From: Chaenocephalus aceratus
Taxonomy: Eukaryota > Chordata > Actinopteri > Perciformes > Channichthyidae
Assembly (NCBI GenBank): GCA_023974075.1
Contig: CM043797.1
Coordinates: 28,165,523 to 28,229,522 of the forward strand
Reading direction: 5' to 3'
DNA length: 64,000 nt
Below are positions 13,310-24,986 of this stretch, in pieces (position 1 is the first letter of the stretch; each line of letters opens with the position of its first letter). Both the position numbers and the translations under genes were made by a program. The notes under the pieces are model-generated. The model did no database searches, was not told the DNA's origin, and saw only the letters and a program-made list of their open reading frames with translations.

Positions 13310-13654
13310 TTAGCGTTGAAGCAGCATGAAGTTAATGTTATACCAAAGAGATACATGTGCCGTTATTGCACAGCAGGCCATTATCAAAAACACTGGCTTC
13401 ATTTATACCGTGTGTTGTGAAATTTGAAGTAGCCAGTGAACAATTTGTACATGTATTGATCTCTAGCACCAGGAAAGAAACGGGCAATATAAAACACACT
13501 TTTCCCATGCCCTGTTGGTTATGAAACCGCAGAGCTGTTGTAAGAGGATGGAAAGATAGCTATAAAAACAAAAACCACAATCAGTTACATGAAGTAATCT
13601 GCCAGGGCACCGAGAAGCTGAGTACTCTGACAAGCATCCAATTGATGATGAATG

Positions 13655-13785
<131 letters not shown>

Positions 13786-15040
13786 TAGTAAACCACTTAG
13801 CAGGGCAGAGGACAAAGAGGCTAAACAGTGTCCCAACTATAAACCCCTGAGCTTAGGGACTTTGGGCTTTGCTGGATCACTTGCTGGTGACAGTGTTGGC
13901 TCAGACATTTTTTTATTTTGATATCACAAAGTAGGACTGTCTTCCTGAACTGCCTGTTAAGGACAGAACCACTTCAAGATTACAAGACACTGCAACCATA
14001 CCAAAATGATAATGTTTATCCCAAAAACTTACATTAAATGGATCCACTGTGAATATACATTTTGGCCAACTAAAGGCAGACAGCAGCTACTTTCAATCAT
14101 TTGAGCTTCAATTAACAGGTTGCCTCCCATCTCATTAATTCAGCAGTTTCTGTCCTAAAGCTCTGTGTTTCTAAATCTCCTCACTAGAAATACTGTGTCT
14201 GTCTGTATCACTGCCACTGACAAATGCTCTGGTGGACTTGGTATCAATTTTTATTACAATTCAGCAATTTAACATGCGTTACATCTTTGCTTTAAGATGT
14301 ATTACATTGTGTGTTATTACTGAACATTGTCTGTTATGGAACAGCTATTTCAGGCAGTTTTAGCCCTTGGCTATAAGTGACCTAAAGGATTATTTTTGTA
14401 GTACTTTCACATTCAACCTAATACTGGTATGGTTCAAACTAGATCTGATGTGTTTTCCTGTCTGGTTTCCTTTGTTTAGACTGGTGAAGAACTGTAAATC
14501 AAACCCTAGTGCAAACTAAAAACAACTCGACTGAACTCTGGTGCAGTTCATTTGAGGTGAGAAAACAAAGCTGACCACAACAACAATTTGGGATGGTAAA
14601 TATGTGATTGTAGTATGAATCCAACAGCTAAACTACTATACAATCATTTTGCTAACAGTCATTATCTGTACCAGCAATTTATAATTTCAAGAGAAAATGT
14701 GTGCTCAATTCCCTCAAGGCTTTCAGAAGATCATTCATAACAATGAGATGGATGGGCCAAAATAAATTGGTACAGTTGTAAAAGAAATATTGCATGCATG
14801 CAATCCGAATCACTGCATATGCGGTGTATTGTAAATGTGGTTTGCATAAATCAGCCAACACAGTATTCAAAGCAAGGCAAATACAAAAAAATAGCATAAT
14901 TTCATATATGCATGCTGGTACTGTTGGGCCACATTGGTGTAACTCATCACTTCTCTGTGGGTTCATTATTTACATTTACATGGTCCCTAAAACACTGAAT
15001 AAATGCCTTTACCCTAGTCCTCATTATGTGTACACTGCAA

Positions 15041-15300
15041 AAACTGCAGATCTAACCAAGTGTAATAATCTTATATTTAGATTCTAAATCTAGTTTGTCT
15101 TGATTTGAGTTTAAATAGCTCATCTAGTGCTTTCTATGGGAGATTTTTTGACTTAATTCAAGTAAATGTTACTTGCCTTGTCTTGATAAGCAACTTTGTC
15201 TTTATTTTAGTTATGTTTAACTAGATACAAGGGACCTGTCTATAAAACATCCACTGCAAGGCCAAAAAGCCTTATTTTAAGCACTGGTATGGCAAGAAAA
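15041..15300 (+). repeat. Possible copy of a dispersed fish repeat
   Basis: It starts CACTGCAAAAACTGCAGATC and contains CTTGTCTTGATAAGC and CTTATTTTAAGCACTGGTATGGCAAG. It resembles 35990-36180 (reverse sense) in its runs of CTTGTTTTAAG and CTTATTTCAAG. No coding frame. Boundaries are uncertain. Confidence 0.35.
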
Positions 15301-15668
15301 GAAAAAAATGAATTTCAAGCATCAGCTCTGTGGTTAACATAAGTTATTTTCCCAGCTGGTAAAGACAGTAAAAGACACAATTCAAACAAGAATTAACATC
15401 TCTTTTAATGATAATCACAAAATGAACTGATAATCATCATAACACACTCTCCTAAAGGATATGGACCAGAATAACTGATAATATGCATGACATTGACTCT
15501 TGAGGTAGGTGTGCAATACTCTGTTACTGCCCTGGAACTGGTAACAAGGTGGGGGTCCCTGAGCAGTGAGGACACTGTTGGGAGGGACTGCCAGCTACTC
15601 AGTACCCCCTCCCTCTTCCTTCAAGGAACGTCTCTTTCCCCTGTTATCTGGTCTCTTATTATCTATGG

Positions 15669-16200
15669 CAGTGATTCTCAAATGGGGGTACGCGGACCCC
15701 TAGGGGTATGTTGGAGTACTGCAGGGGGTACGTGAGATTTATTGTTATGTTAATCGAAAAAAAATGTATGGGTTTTATATTAACAGAGTTACACATATTT
15801 CAAAACGTGAAGTGTAATAACTGCAGTGGCCTTCCTGTCACTGAGAATAACAAAGATCCTCAGTGAAGCATAGGCCCATGTTTCTCACTATATTGTAAGT
15901 ACAACTTATTAAAAAGATCAGTTCAATGCAACTAATGTCGTCTTAGTGTTATTGCATGATGTTAAAATTGGTTTGCCATGAATTTAGTGATGGATTGTAA
16001 ACATTTGAAATGTAGCATTTAAGTGTTTCTCAGTTACAAGGTTGTCGTTTTAATAAATCAGACACCGATGGTGCAGCACTGTGCTGTACCTCTATAGGCA
16101 TTTCTTCCCTAACAAATTGTTTTTGTGCTGATCAGGGGGTACATGGCTGAATTTTTTTTTCAAAGGGGGTACATTATTGAAAAAAGTTTGAGAATCACTG
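15669..16200. mobile_element. Short non-autonomous hAT element
   Basis: The ends are CAGTGATTCTCAA and its inverse TTGAGAATCACTG. It is flanked by a perfect 8-bp duplication ATCTATGG (15661-15668 and 16201-16208). Just inside both ends are GGGGGTAC motifs. It is 532 bp with no coding frame. The termini resemble Charlie-type hAT elements. Confidence 0.92.
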
Positions 16201-16530
16201 ATCTATGGCATAAGCAATACGGGACAAAGAACAATATCTTAATTTCTGAGGTTGTGGTGCATTTCATTTATCACACCAAACTTTTTCAAATAATCCATGC
16301 CACATTACACATTTAAACATGAACAGCTTAACACACCAAGTATGGCTGAGCGATATGGATAACAAAAACAAATATCACAATATCTTTGACTTGAATTTTT
16401 ACACACTTCATCAGATGTGGACTACTATAACGATTGCTCTCAGTGGTGTGTGCGAATCATAGGTGCAAATTTGGCGCTTGCTGCATTATTTAATTATGCG
16501 AAGAACCGCCCCTACTCTGCTTCTCATTGG

Positions 16531-19500
16531 AGATGGGTCTGGCTGCAGACCACAGCAAGGAGGCGGATCGTATAGGTGCGGATCGTATAGGGGCGTTTCC
16601 TAACTTTTTTTTATCCAATAGCAACTTAAGGGATTCCAGCTGCTTTTATAAATCCTCGCAGAAGAAGTCATTCGTTCTAGTGATGGGAATTCCTCCTGGG
16701 CTCTTTCGGCTCCCAAAGGGCTCTTCAGTTTACCACATATTATACCTTTTAATTAAATCAAATGTAGCCCTGTTTTGACTAATGATTTATATGTTGAAGG
16801 AGTAGATAGCACTTCTCCGCGCCGTTCCTATGAGTTTGCTTTAAAAGAAGGAACACTCAATACAACCAGGACGAGGGTTAAACAAAAATCTGTTTTAATC
16901 ATAAAAGGTAATAATGCAATACAATATAATACATTACCATACCATATAAAGCCATATCATATCATATCCGTAATGTAAAAGAGTAGGCCTACTCCTGCCC
17001 TGATTCACGCGCTACAAGACCCTCCGGTCTGAGCAGCGCGTGGAGAGAGAGAGAACAACAAGCTAAACACTTCCTTCATACCAACACCAACAGGAAGGGG
17101 TGGAGTTTCATTTGGGAGATACCAAAAAACGCTGTCTCACAGGGAATCAGCGCGGGCCAGCAGAGTACCAAACAGTTTTCAGTTTGAAGCAAAACACATT
17201 CTTATTATGTAGCTTATCACACAATAGTCCATATGTTTTCCCGCTATGAAAGCCACAGGTGTTGGAAAGGCCTGCAGGATGCGCATCATTATATCTGGGG
17301 AAAATGTCCCTCGCAATTTGCAAAGCCTATCAATGGTTTAACCAAGAAAAACACTCAAAGGGGTAATCTTTTCACTCAAAACAGAACTCACAAGTAATTC
17401 TGCATCTTCCCTCTTCAAAAATAGCCTAAAAACACCCTTTTGATAAACGGGTAAAAGTCAAAGAAAAAGACTATTGCGCTAATCTACTTTTAAGAAAAAG
17501 GGAACATTGTTTCAGGAATCTATAAAAAAACCTCTATATTTAACAGGAAAAATGTACTTTTTGTTCCTTCAACTATTAACACACAGGAATGTATAAACCC
17601 ACACATATATTAGAAATAACATGATGCAATACACCTCCTATATATGGGTGACATTAAAATGAATATACCAAAAATATGCTGCCTCACTTCTTCTGTACAA
17701 TACCTTACATCAATTTTCCACAATGTGTACACATATATCACTTCAATTATTCAAGACATCCTTTGTACTGAAGTATTCAAAAGTAAAAATTACATGTTTA
17801 ATATAAATTATTTGCTGTGGCCAATTGTTTTCATTGCATTTACAGACCCGTGTAACTCTCTGATACCACCCAATGAATGCATTGACTTGCTTGTAGAACC
17901 ACGCTACACAAAACAGATAGCAACACCTATAAAAACTATTTAAAAAAAGGGGCTACTGTATCACCCTATATAAAGTATACATATAGTTTTTCTCCCTGCA
18001 GGAGAGGGGAGCGTGCTTTGAGATCAGCTGCTAGGCTGCAGCGGGGAGAAGAGGGGGACAAAAAGAGATCTCCGTCCTCCATGTTTTATTCTTATAGAAG
18101 TAAGAAGAGAAGTAATGGGGCAGAAACCCTCCTTTTTACGCAGTGGTCCAGACATAGACATCAAACGGCGACATATATTCAGTTGCCAGTTACTTTTGGC
18201 ATTAGGGCAGGGATATCTAGATACTTTCCAAGGTTTGACATAATGAATTGTGCTACTTTTAAAGCAAGCAACGATGTTTACTATAGAAGCAGTTCCTGCC
18301 GTTGTTACGTTAGTTCAAACAGTAACAACGGACTACTTTTCTTAGCGGATGCATGTCAATTTAAATCAATACATAAAACTATTTTTTAAATCAATAAAAT
18401 ATTTTTCTAAATCCATAAAAGCATTTCAATTATTATTGGGAGTCATGTCGTTACTTTGTTGAGAATGTGGCCATGTGTAATAAGCGGGATAATGTCCACA
18501 TTACACATTGCATAATGTGCCTTCATGCCGATCTAGATCCCTCCGCAAAAACAAAACAAAAAACGGCTCGTTCGCGGGCGAGAGCCGGTGTTATGCCGTA
18601 GGTTGAAGCCTTGCCGTGGATTGAAGCCCTGTTCGCGGGGACGCGCAAAGGTGACGTCATCGCCTGTATTGAGCGTTCGCTGTTTTCTAAGCTTTTTTCA
18701 CCCTTTTCTAAGCTTGTTTCTCTCTTTTGAATGATATATCAGATTAAACAGTAAACGGCTGAATAAATAATGTGCATACAATTGCGAGGAGGCTCGTTTT
18801 AAGGACACGTTTTTCAGATCTGTCACACTCTTCGTATTGGAATAAACAACGTTTTTGAGTGTATAGTCCCACTCTGTTATATTCTTCCTTCCTACAGAAC
18901 AGACAATGACAGGATAATATGTGATTTCTCAGTATAGTCCTATTTCTTAAAACCTTCTCTGTTGTTTAAGTGTCTGATAACCACGAATAGTAAGCAATGA
19001 TATAACAGTAATGATATCACATATATGATCATGTCAGACACTGTGTTATTTTCAATCAAGCCTAAAAGATAATGTGTCTGGCTTCACTCACTTGAATTGC
19101 TCCTTTGAATATCATTTTTTATATATTCCTACTCAACACATGTTTGTATTGTAATGCCACTCATATTTTTTTTAATTGTATATTAAAGTGACATTGAATG
19201 CTTTGAAAGGTGACCTAAAATAAAGTGTATTATTGATCTTATATCTGTGCCTCTATTACATTACATTTCATTTTCTATCACACTATTAATGTTCCTTATT
19301 TTAGACTAGGTTAATCCTGGTGTCAATAGGGAAGATCTGCACTGTTCTACATAACATGTTCAGAGCAGGTATTTCTCCTGCCGGATTTGGAACCCCCCCC
19401 CCCCCCTATATCTTTGTCCAGGATAGTCACAACTTCACCCAAATCATACTGGTGCTTGCTTGCTGTTCCCCTCTAGTTTGTGCTCACAAAAGCATTTTAC

Positions 19501-19684
19501 TCTGGGCCCTGCAGGTGAAAAACTAAAGAGGGGCTTCAAAATCCGGCAGATCAGGTGTTGGTGCTGCCGGATTTGGAAGCCCCTCTTTAGTTTTTCACCT
19601 GCAGGGCCCAGAGTAAAACGCCCCTATACGATCCGCCCCTATACGATCCGCCTCCTTGCTGCGGTCTGCAACCAGACTCTATTG
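16531..19684. mobile_element. Mutator-like non-autonomous element with 9-bp duplication
   Basis: The direct repeat TCTCATTGG flanks the unit (16522-16530 and 19685-19693). Inside it, the ends are about 65-bp inverted repeats of high identity, sharing GTCTGG, TGCAGACC, CAGCAAGGAGGCGGATCG and a doubled GCGGATCGTATAGG motif. A 9-bp duplication with long inverted ends is characteristic of Mutator-type elements. This assignment is inference because no transposase is present. The interior has only unsupported frames (17644-17943, 18018-18389). A 54-bp-arm hairpin abuts the right inverted repeat. Confidence 0.7.
19495..19618. repeat. Long near-perfect hairpin, 54-bp arms
   Basis: The arm 19495-19548 is the inverse of 19565-19618 with one mismatch; the loop is 16 nt (19549-19564). 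The arms begin TTTTACTCTGGGCCCTGCAG. A further partial copy of the arm sequence TGCCGGATTTGGAA lies at 19380, before a run of 14 C. The right arm joins directly to the right inverted repeat of the enclosing element. Confidence 0.95.
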
Positions 19685-20670
19685 TCTCATTGGCCCTGAA
19701 AGAAGAAAAACCTGGAATGTGCATCCATGTGGTGTTTGTCATCTCTCATAAAGTCGGGAAATGAATGACTTTATTTACCATGTGTTTGTCAGAAGCTGGA
19801 TCAATGACAATATCCACTAAAAGATGTAAACAACGAATGCCAGTACTATATTATTTACATCGAGAGATCCTCCTGAGTCCTCAGTGGATGGCTGTTTGTG
19901 TCCAAATGATGGCAAACGGGGAATTTCCTATTTCACGAGGATCACCTGAACGCACCACAAGCCAAGGTCCGCAGCGCCAGCGGAATGTAACACATTGTTC
20001 AGTTCACCTTCACCAGAGAGGCAGGACAGCGACCAAGAAGTGCAGTTCAGGTAACGTTAGTAACTGAACTAGGAATAAAAGTCCATAGGCGTATGTAACA
20101 TATTAGTGTTTTCAATTTATTAAGTAGTAGTACATTCATTGGTTAACTGTTAGCTGAATTAGCTAAGATAGTTAGCTAACTACGAAGCACGTGTTGCTAG
20201 CTAACCTTAACCTCACCAATGGGGTATGTACAAATTAAGCTAGCTAACGTTAACTACTCTCAGATAAATAAACTGTCTGTAAGGAATACAAAATTAGCCG
20301 AAGTTAATATCATACGTTTTCTTTTGGTATTCAGTAATTGTATCTGTTAAAAGCTAGCAGTTAGTTAAAAACGCAAAGGGTGGTGGTAGACTAGCTAACG
20401 TCGACCTAGCTAGTTCATAGTGAATCACAGCAATTTTACAATTTAGTGTCTGATGCCTTTTTAATGTGATTTGTTTTTGGGGTTGACTTTTAAAATGACA
20501 GTGGCCGTCTTTTCCTGTAAATTACAGAATGCTTCTTCATGGTGAGATGGATAGATTTGATGACACAACTGTGTCAATCTTAAAAGGTAAATCGCTTGTT
20601 AATTATTTAGACATCTAACATCTGTTTGCTGTGTTCTCTGTATCAAAGTTCTATTGATTTTTACACTCAG

Positions 20671-20818
20671 GTTTTGGACGAGATGGGACGAATTCTAGAG
20701 GCAGGCAACAAGAACTTCAGTGACCAGATCAAAGCCAGATGGTAAAGCTTTTGCGAAAATGCGCTGTTCTTTGGAGTGTGGAACAAGTCGTTGAAGCCAC
20801 CAATGGGTCTGGATAAAT
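20671..20818 (+). pseudogene. Host-type gene fragment, exon with in-frame stop
   Basis: The acceptor TTACACTCAG is followed by an exon reading VLDEMGRILEAGNKNFSDQI, then KARW, a TAA stop, and SFCENALFFGVWNKSLKPPM ending LDK. The donor is AAAT followed by GTAAGC. The length is 148 bp, leaving one base of a codon. The next exon, 11.4 kb away (32262-32371), supplies the two missing bases, so the frame was kept across the intron. One in-frame stop indicates a pseudogene, or a read error. A small upstream open segment (20528-20587, FDDTTVSILK) has splice-like borders but joins out of frame. The family is one I know only as uncharacterised fish proteins related to SAMD3-like sequences. Confidence 0.55.
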
Positions 20819-22987
20819 GTAAGCATAATGTATAGATAACACTAGGGCTGTCCCGAATACCATTTTTCGGGCTCCGGATATTCGGTAGTAATCAGCAGCG
20901 AATATTCGGTGCAGAGAGATTTGTATTTTTTTTTAATGTATTTTTTTTTTTTTTCCCCAAAAGGTTTCATAACACGCTCCGAATCCGAGACACCTGACAA
21001 CACGCTGTTAAGCAGAAGCGCAGAAAGAGCATACTATTACGATTTATATGTATTTATTGTCTCAGTACTCGCAAACATTAAAACTAAATGTGTCCTCTGC
21101 ATTTAACCCAGCGCAGCACCCGGGGACCAAATCTGGTTCCACATTCTGTCTATAACATTTTACAACCTGAACAGTCAAACAAAGATACAAAACACATATT
21201 TATGTTATAACAACAATACTTTTAATAACATAGCCGTATAACAGTAGGCCTAACAGTGTGAAGAACGAAAAATAAATGAACGAACTGTAATAAATATACT
21301 AATATTACATTTTAATAAACGAACAATTTAAATACAAATAAATGAATGACTTGGCTTTATAATAAAACAAACTGTAACAAATAGAACAAGGGAGGTAGCG
21401 CGATTGAGCGCTATAACAATAACAGCAGCATACACTTGAAGAAACGAACAATTTCTTTCAAATAAACAAACAAATCACAATCAGGTTGCAAGCTTCATTT
21501 GACTAAGCCGTAAGCCAGCCTACCTACACTCTCTTCATGTTGTGCGCGAGGAAGATGAGTTTATCCACATTCTCAGGTAAAAGTGAACTTCTGGTCTTGT
21601 TCATGATGTTGCCAGCCTTTGAGAAAATGCGCTCTGACAGAGTTGAAGTGGCCCGGAACGCAAAGGCAGTGCTTGGCCGCACATGCCAGTTTGGGATACC
21701 GGTAGGGTTGGGTATCGTTTGAATTTCCACGATTCCGATTCTTTGAGGGGCAGGGTAAAAAAATGATACATGCTTCTTCCACCAAAAAATTACATTTATT
21801 CGAGAAACTTTTACACAGGTTAGTTTAAAGTAATATTCACATGAATCAGTCTGTTTATATTCACTGCTATGTAACTTTAACCTGAGAACCACTGAAGCTA
21901 CAACAGTGCAACAGTCCAACTTTTAAAAACAGTTCTTGTTGAGAAAAACAAGCATATCTGCCTTCTCAGGCATACCGGGAAGAAATGTTTGAACATTTTG
22001 AAGTAAAATGCTTCAATCTGATGCACACGCAGAATTACTAGAGACTAGATCTAGGGGGTACAACTCTAAACACCCATATGAAAAAGATCGGTTTACATTT
22101 TAATAATTAAATAACAAATAGCCTACATGTAACGCATTTTATTTTTGTTGTTCATTCATATCTTATTTTACTATTTTATTTATGCATATTTTTTTATCTC
22201 CAGTTTAAAACGATATGTCTGGTTTACTGTCCTATAGTATACATTGGAATGATTTCAAACCTGTTTTATCCCAATAATTATAAAAGAGTGCCTTGGAAAT
22301 ATGTGTTTACATAAATTGTGATCAAAACGTTTGAGACCCACTGAGATAACTTAGACTAAAGTGAACTATCTAAACACTCAGAGTCCTTTACCTCACTGAG
22401 CTGTAGTTATCAGCCTCAGTCTGACTGGAGAGGACTCTCCCTCCACATCATTGTAGAAACATCTTCTTCTTCCGTTAGAGCAGCTAGCACCAGATGCTAA
22501 TAACAACAGCGCCCTCCCTTTCTCCCTAGCTCACTCGCACTTTGGCTGTGAGCTGCGGTTGCCAGATAAGCGAACCAGGGTGGGAATTTCACGACGGCCA
22601 TGGCCGTCGTTGCCCCGCACTTTGGCCGTGATGCCCAAAAAAATGCAATTCACGGCCAAAGTGGCCTTTGTGCCCCCGTCAAAAAGTAAAAAAAAATGTC
22701 CTGTGGTATTGGTATTTTGACTAGCAATTTAGTTAAATTGTTTCGTTTATCAACACTACAACATAGCGTTTTGTGAGTCGGTTGTCGTTGTTGGGGGGGA
22801 AAAGCAAACAGCTGTTTGCTGGAGCACAGCGCGAGCAGGCTCCCGTGAGCGGGAGGGCGCTCCTTCTTCACTACAGACTATCGCGCCACCTAACCATTCG
22901 CCAAAATGTTTTTATAAGAGCGCCGGGCAAAAAACAATCTTCTAATAAAAGAAAGTCACCGGAGGAGTTAAAGGAGTGACAGTTGGC

Positions 22988-23227
22988 TGCAGTGCCGCGT
23001 CCTAAAACCCTTTTGTAATCTATCGATTAGATTTATGATTCGAACATTATAAAAGTAGCGTAGACATGTGGAGATTATCCGGCTGAACAAAACGTGCATT
23101 TATCAAACAGGTTTGTTTTCCACAGACCTTATTTCCAGCTATTTTCCAAAACCCTGTGGAGAAATTCCATTGCTTTTTGTGGAGGGAGCCAGCAGCTTAC
23201 TTCCTGGTTTTAGGACGCGTCACTGCA
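22988..23227. mobile_element. Small inverted-repeat element (MITE)
   Basis: The ends TGCAGTGCCGCGTCCTAAAA and the inverse of TTTTAGGACGCGTCACTGCA are 22-bp inverted repeats with one mismatch. It is 240 bp and non-coding. No target site duplication is apparent, so the superfamily is unassigned. Confidence 0.7.
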
Positions 23228-23743
23228 CCTCTCAATATGATGCCAGTATAAACAAGGTCTTCTGTCGGCTCTGTACATCAATGCCGACCTACTGACAAGT
23301 AAGTGAAGAGTAGACAATATAAAGGTATTGGCGAAATGTCCCAGCAGTTTAGGATAATGAAGGTTCTAATCAAATCAATTACATATAGCCATTACATGTC
23401 TAACTCCTATGACAGGAAGGCAGAAAGCGCATTATACAAATAATAACTCATAATAGCAGACATTTTTTAACAATGACCACAATATCATTATTTTAATAAA
23501 CCAAAAATATGAACAATTGAGGAAAATGAGGAAGAACTGATAATTAAAATGTTGTAGTACAAGTAGTAATGTAGTTAGTGCATAAATTATTGCAACAAAT
23601 GTGTTAATTTTCTTCATTATTAGTCGATTTTTTTTTTGGTGGACGAATGCTCCGGGCCAGTGGTTACAATGGTGGGGCCAGTGACAATACCATTTTACCC
23701 TTACTGTCTACCCCTGACTGACTTGTGTGGTTTATGGCTGAAC

Positions 23744-23943
23744 GGGGAGGCGCGTGGCGCAGTGGATAGAGCTTTGGTGTTGGGAACAGGGAGTCACAGG
23801 TTCAAACCCCACTGCAGTCAGCATGTCGTTGTGTCCCTGGGTAAGACACTTCACCCCAAATTGCTCCTGTGGGTATTGTCCACAGTATTCAGTATGTAAG
23901 TCGCTTTGGATAAAAGTGTCTAACAAGTGACATGTAATGTAAT
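23744..23943 (+). repeat. tRNA-derived SINE, full-length copy
   Basis: The head resembles a tRNA gene with a Pol III A box TGGCGCAGTGG (23755-23765) and B box GGTTCAAACC (23799-23808). The body reads CATGTCGTTGTGTCCCTGGG and ACACTTCACCCCAAATTGCTC. The tail AAGTCGCTTTGGATAAAAG with TAATGTAATAA is the common teleost SINE/LINE 3' end. Other copies are at 29811-29946 and 33731-35937. Confidence 0.88.
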
Positions 23944-24986
23944 AACTTAACGTATACGTTTAAGAAACACTATTGCTATTCAGCCGTTTGTAAAACGACT
24001 GGTGTTGACGTTAGTGCTACACTTTTCAGTCATGTTGATTGACCAGCGTAATTTAACCAAACAGCTTTTGTGCCCTGTCATGTGGCCTTTGTGCCCTTAA
24101 AAAAAATGTGAACGGGAAGGCCAAATGGCCTTGCCCCTAAAATGACGAAATTCCAAGCCTGAAGCCAACATCCCCCATTTTCATCACTTGCAGCGCCCAT
24201 CGTACAGGGCAAATGAAAAGTGTAACCGGGATGAAAAGGATGTTACATTTACTTAATTATAAATATTGTTACATCAAGGCCGAAAATTAGGATGAGCACC
24301 AACGGTCAAAACATTTGTTTTCCCTCCCAGAGCTGTCAGCGCAGCGCCTCCACAGATCTGGCGCCCTAGGCGAACATTTATAATGCCAGTGCGACGGGCC
24401 GGCCCTGGTCTCAGGTTACACTGTAGGAAATGTAGATACAACGCTACATTTCCCGCCCCGCTGCAGTCATGCAGTAGGCTACGGAGAGCGGCGAGAAACA
24501 TTTCCTCAGGAATCGAAAAGCGGAACCGAAATTCACATTTCTAAATGATGCCGTTGGAATCGAAATGTTGGAACCGGTTCCGAACCGGAACCGGTTCTCG
24601 GTACCCAACCCTAGATACCGGTCACTGTTGTGCTTCCACCATGCAAGTGGACCGGACTGGATTGTAGTCGTGTCTCTCAAATATTTCTCCATCTCTTTCT
24701 TTGCGCTGTCTCCATCATGTTCTTGTTCCTCTTCATCATCGGACTCAGACTGCATCAGCATATCCTGCTGTTTCTTTTTTTTTGGGGGGTGGCACGGCAG
24801 TCTCCTCTTCTCTATCGCTTGTTGCCGGCTCTCCTTCCACCTCCCGAACGGTCTGTCGCTGGTGTAGATGTTCAGCCAGGCGGACAACCTTAAAATCAAA
24901 TAGCATTTTATTAGTCACGTGCACAAGATAAAGTAGTGTGGCATAATAATAGTAAATATAATTTAAATTTAAAATATTAGTCTAAC

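Larger units (their letters stand above)
22576..24161. mobile_element. hAT-type element, third nesting level
   Basis: The ends CAGGGTGGGAATTTC and GAAATTCCAAGCCTG are imperfect inverted repeats. The flanks AAGCGAAC (22568-22575) and AAGCCAAC (24162-24169) are an 8-bp duplication with one change. Both subterminal regions are full of GGCC-type palindromes (GGCCATGGCC, GGCCAAAGTGGCC). It is non-coding and carries a SINE and a small inverted-repeat element. Confidence 0.82.
21703..24613. mobile_element. hAT-type element nested in transposase exon
   Basis: The ends are TAGGGTTGGGTA and its inverse TACCCAACCCTA, with a perfect 8-bp duplication GATACCGG (21695-21702 and 24614-24621). The right subterminal region repeats the palindrome GGAACCGGTTCC. 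It has no transposase. It contains a further element at 22576-24161. Its left interior resembles part of the hAT at 33787-35793. Confidence 0.92.
21524..24888 (-). pseudogene. hAT transposase exon 3, split by a nested hAT
   Basis: The exon starts after the acceptor TTTTAAG at 24889 and its 5' part lies at 24614-24888: VVRLAEHLHQR, an acidic segment SESDDEEEQEHD, and PLAWWKHNSDRY. A C6-A9 homopolymer at about 24780-24795 shifts the frame by one base between the start and the acidic segment, perhaps real or a sequencing slip. The exon is then interrupted by the element 21703-24613 and continues at 21702-21524 with the hAT dimerisation motif RATSTLSERIFSKAGNI, SSLLPENVDKLIFLAHN and a stop. The two halves join exactly at the duplicated GATACCGG. 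Confidence 0.82.

Noticed and set aside
18018..18389. 123-codon plus frame inside the Mutator-like element
   Set aside because: No match to any transposase motif I know, and it is short. Considered as a possible element gene, but unsupported.
19385..19398. Run of 14 C as a feature in its own right
   Set aside because: Homopolymers of this size are frequent and error-prone; noted only as the border of a partial hairpin-arm copy.
19765..20067. Possible 5' exon of the gene at 20671-32771
   Set aside because: A donor-like GTAACG ends it, but the frame, start and upstream sequence show nothing recognisable, and the following segment (20528-20587) joins out of frame.
23744..23820. tRNA gene
   Set aside because: A and B boxes are present, but the sequence continues into a SINE body and tail found in several copies; it will not fold as a functional tRNA.
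24781..24796. Transposase frameshift taken as certain
   Set aside because: It sits in a C6/A9 homopolymer, where a sequencing or assembly slip is likely, so the lesion is reported as probable only.
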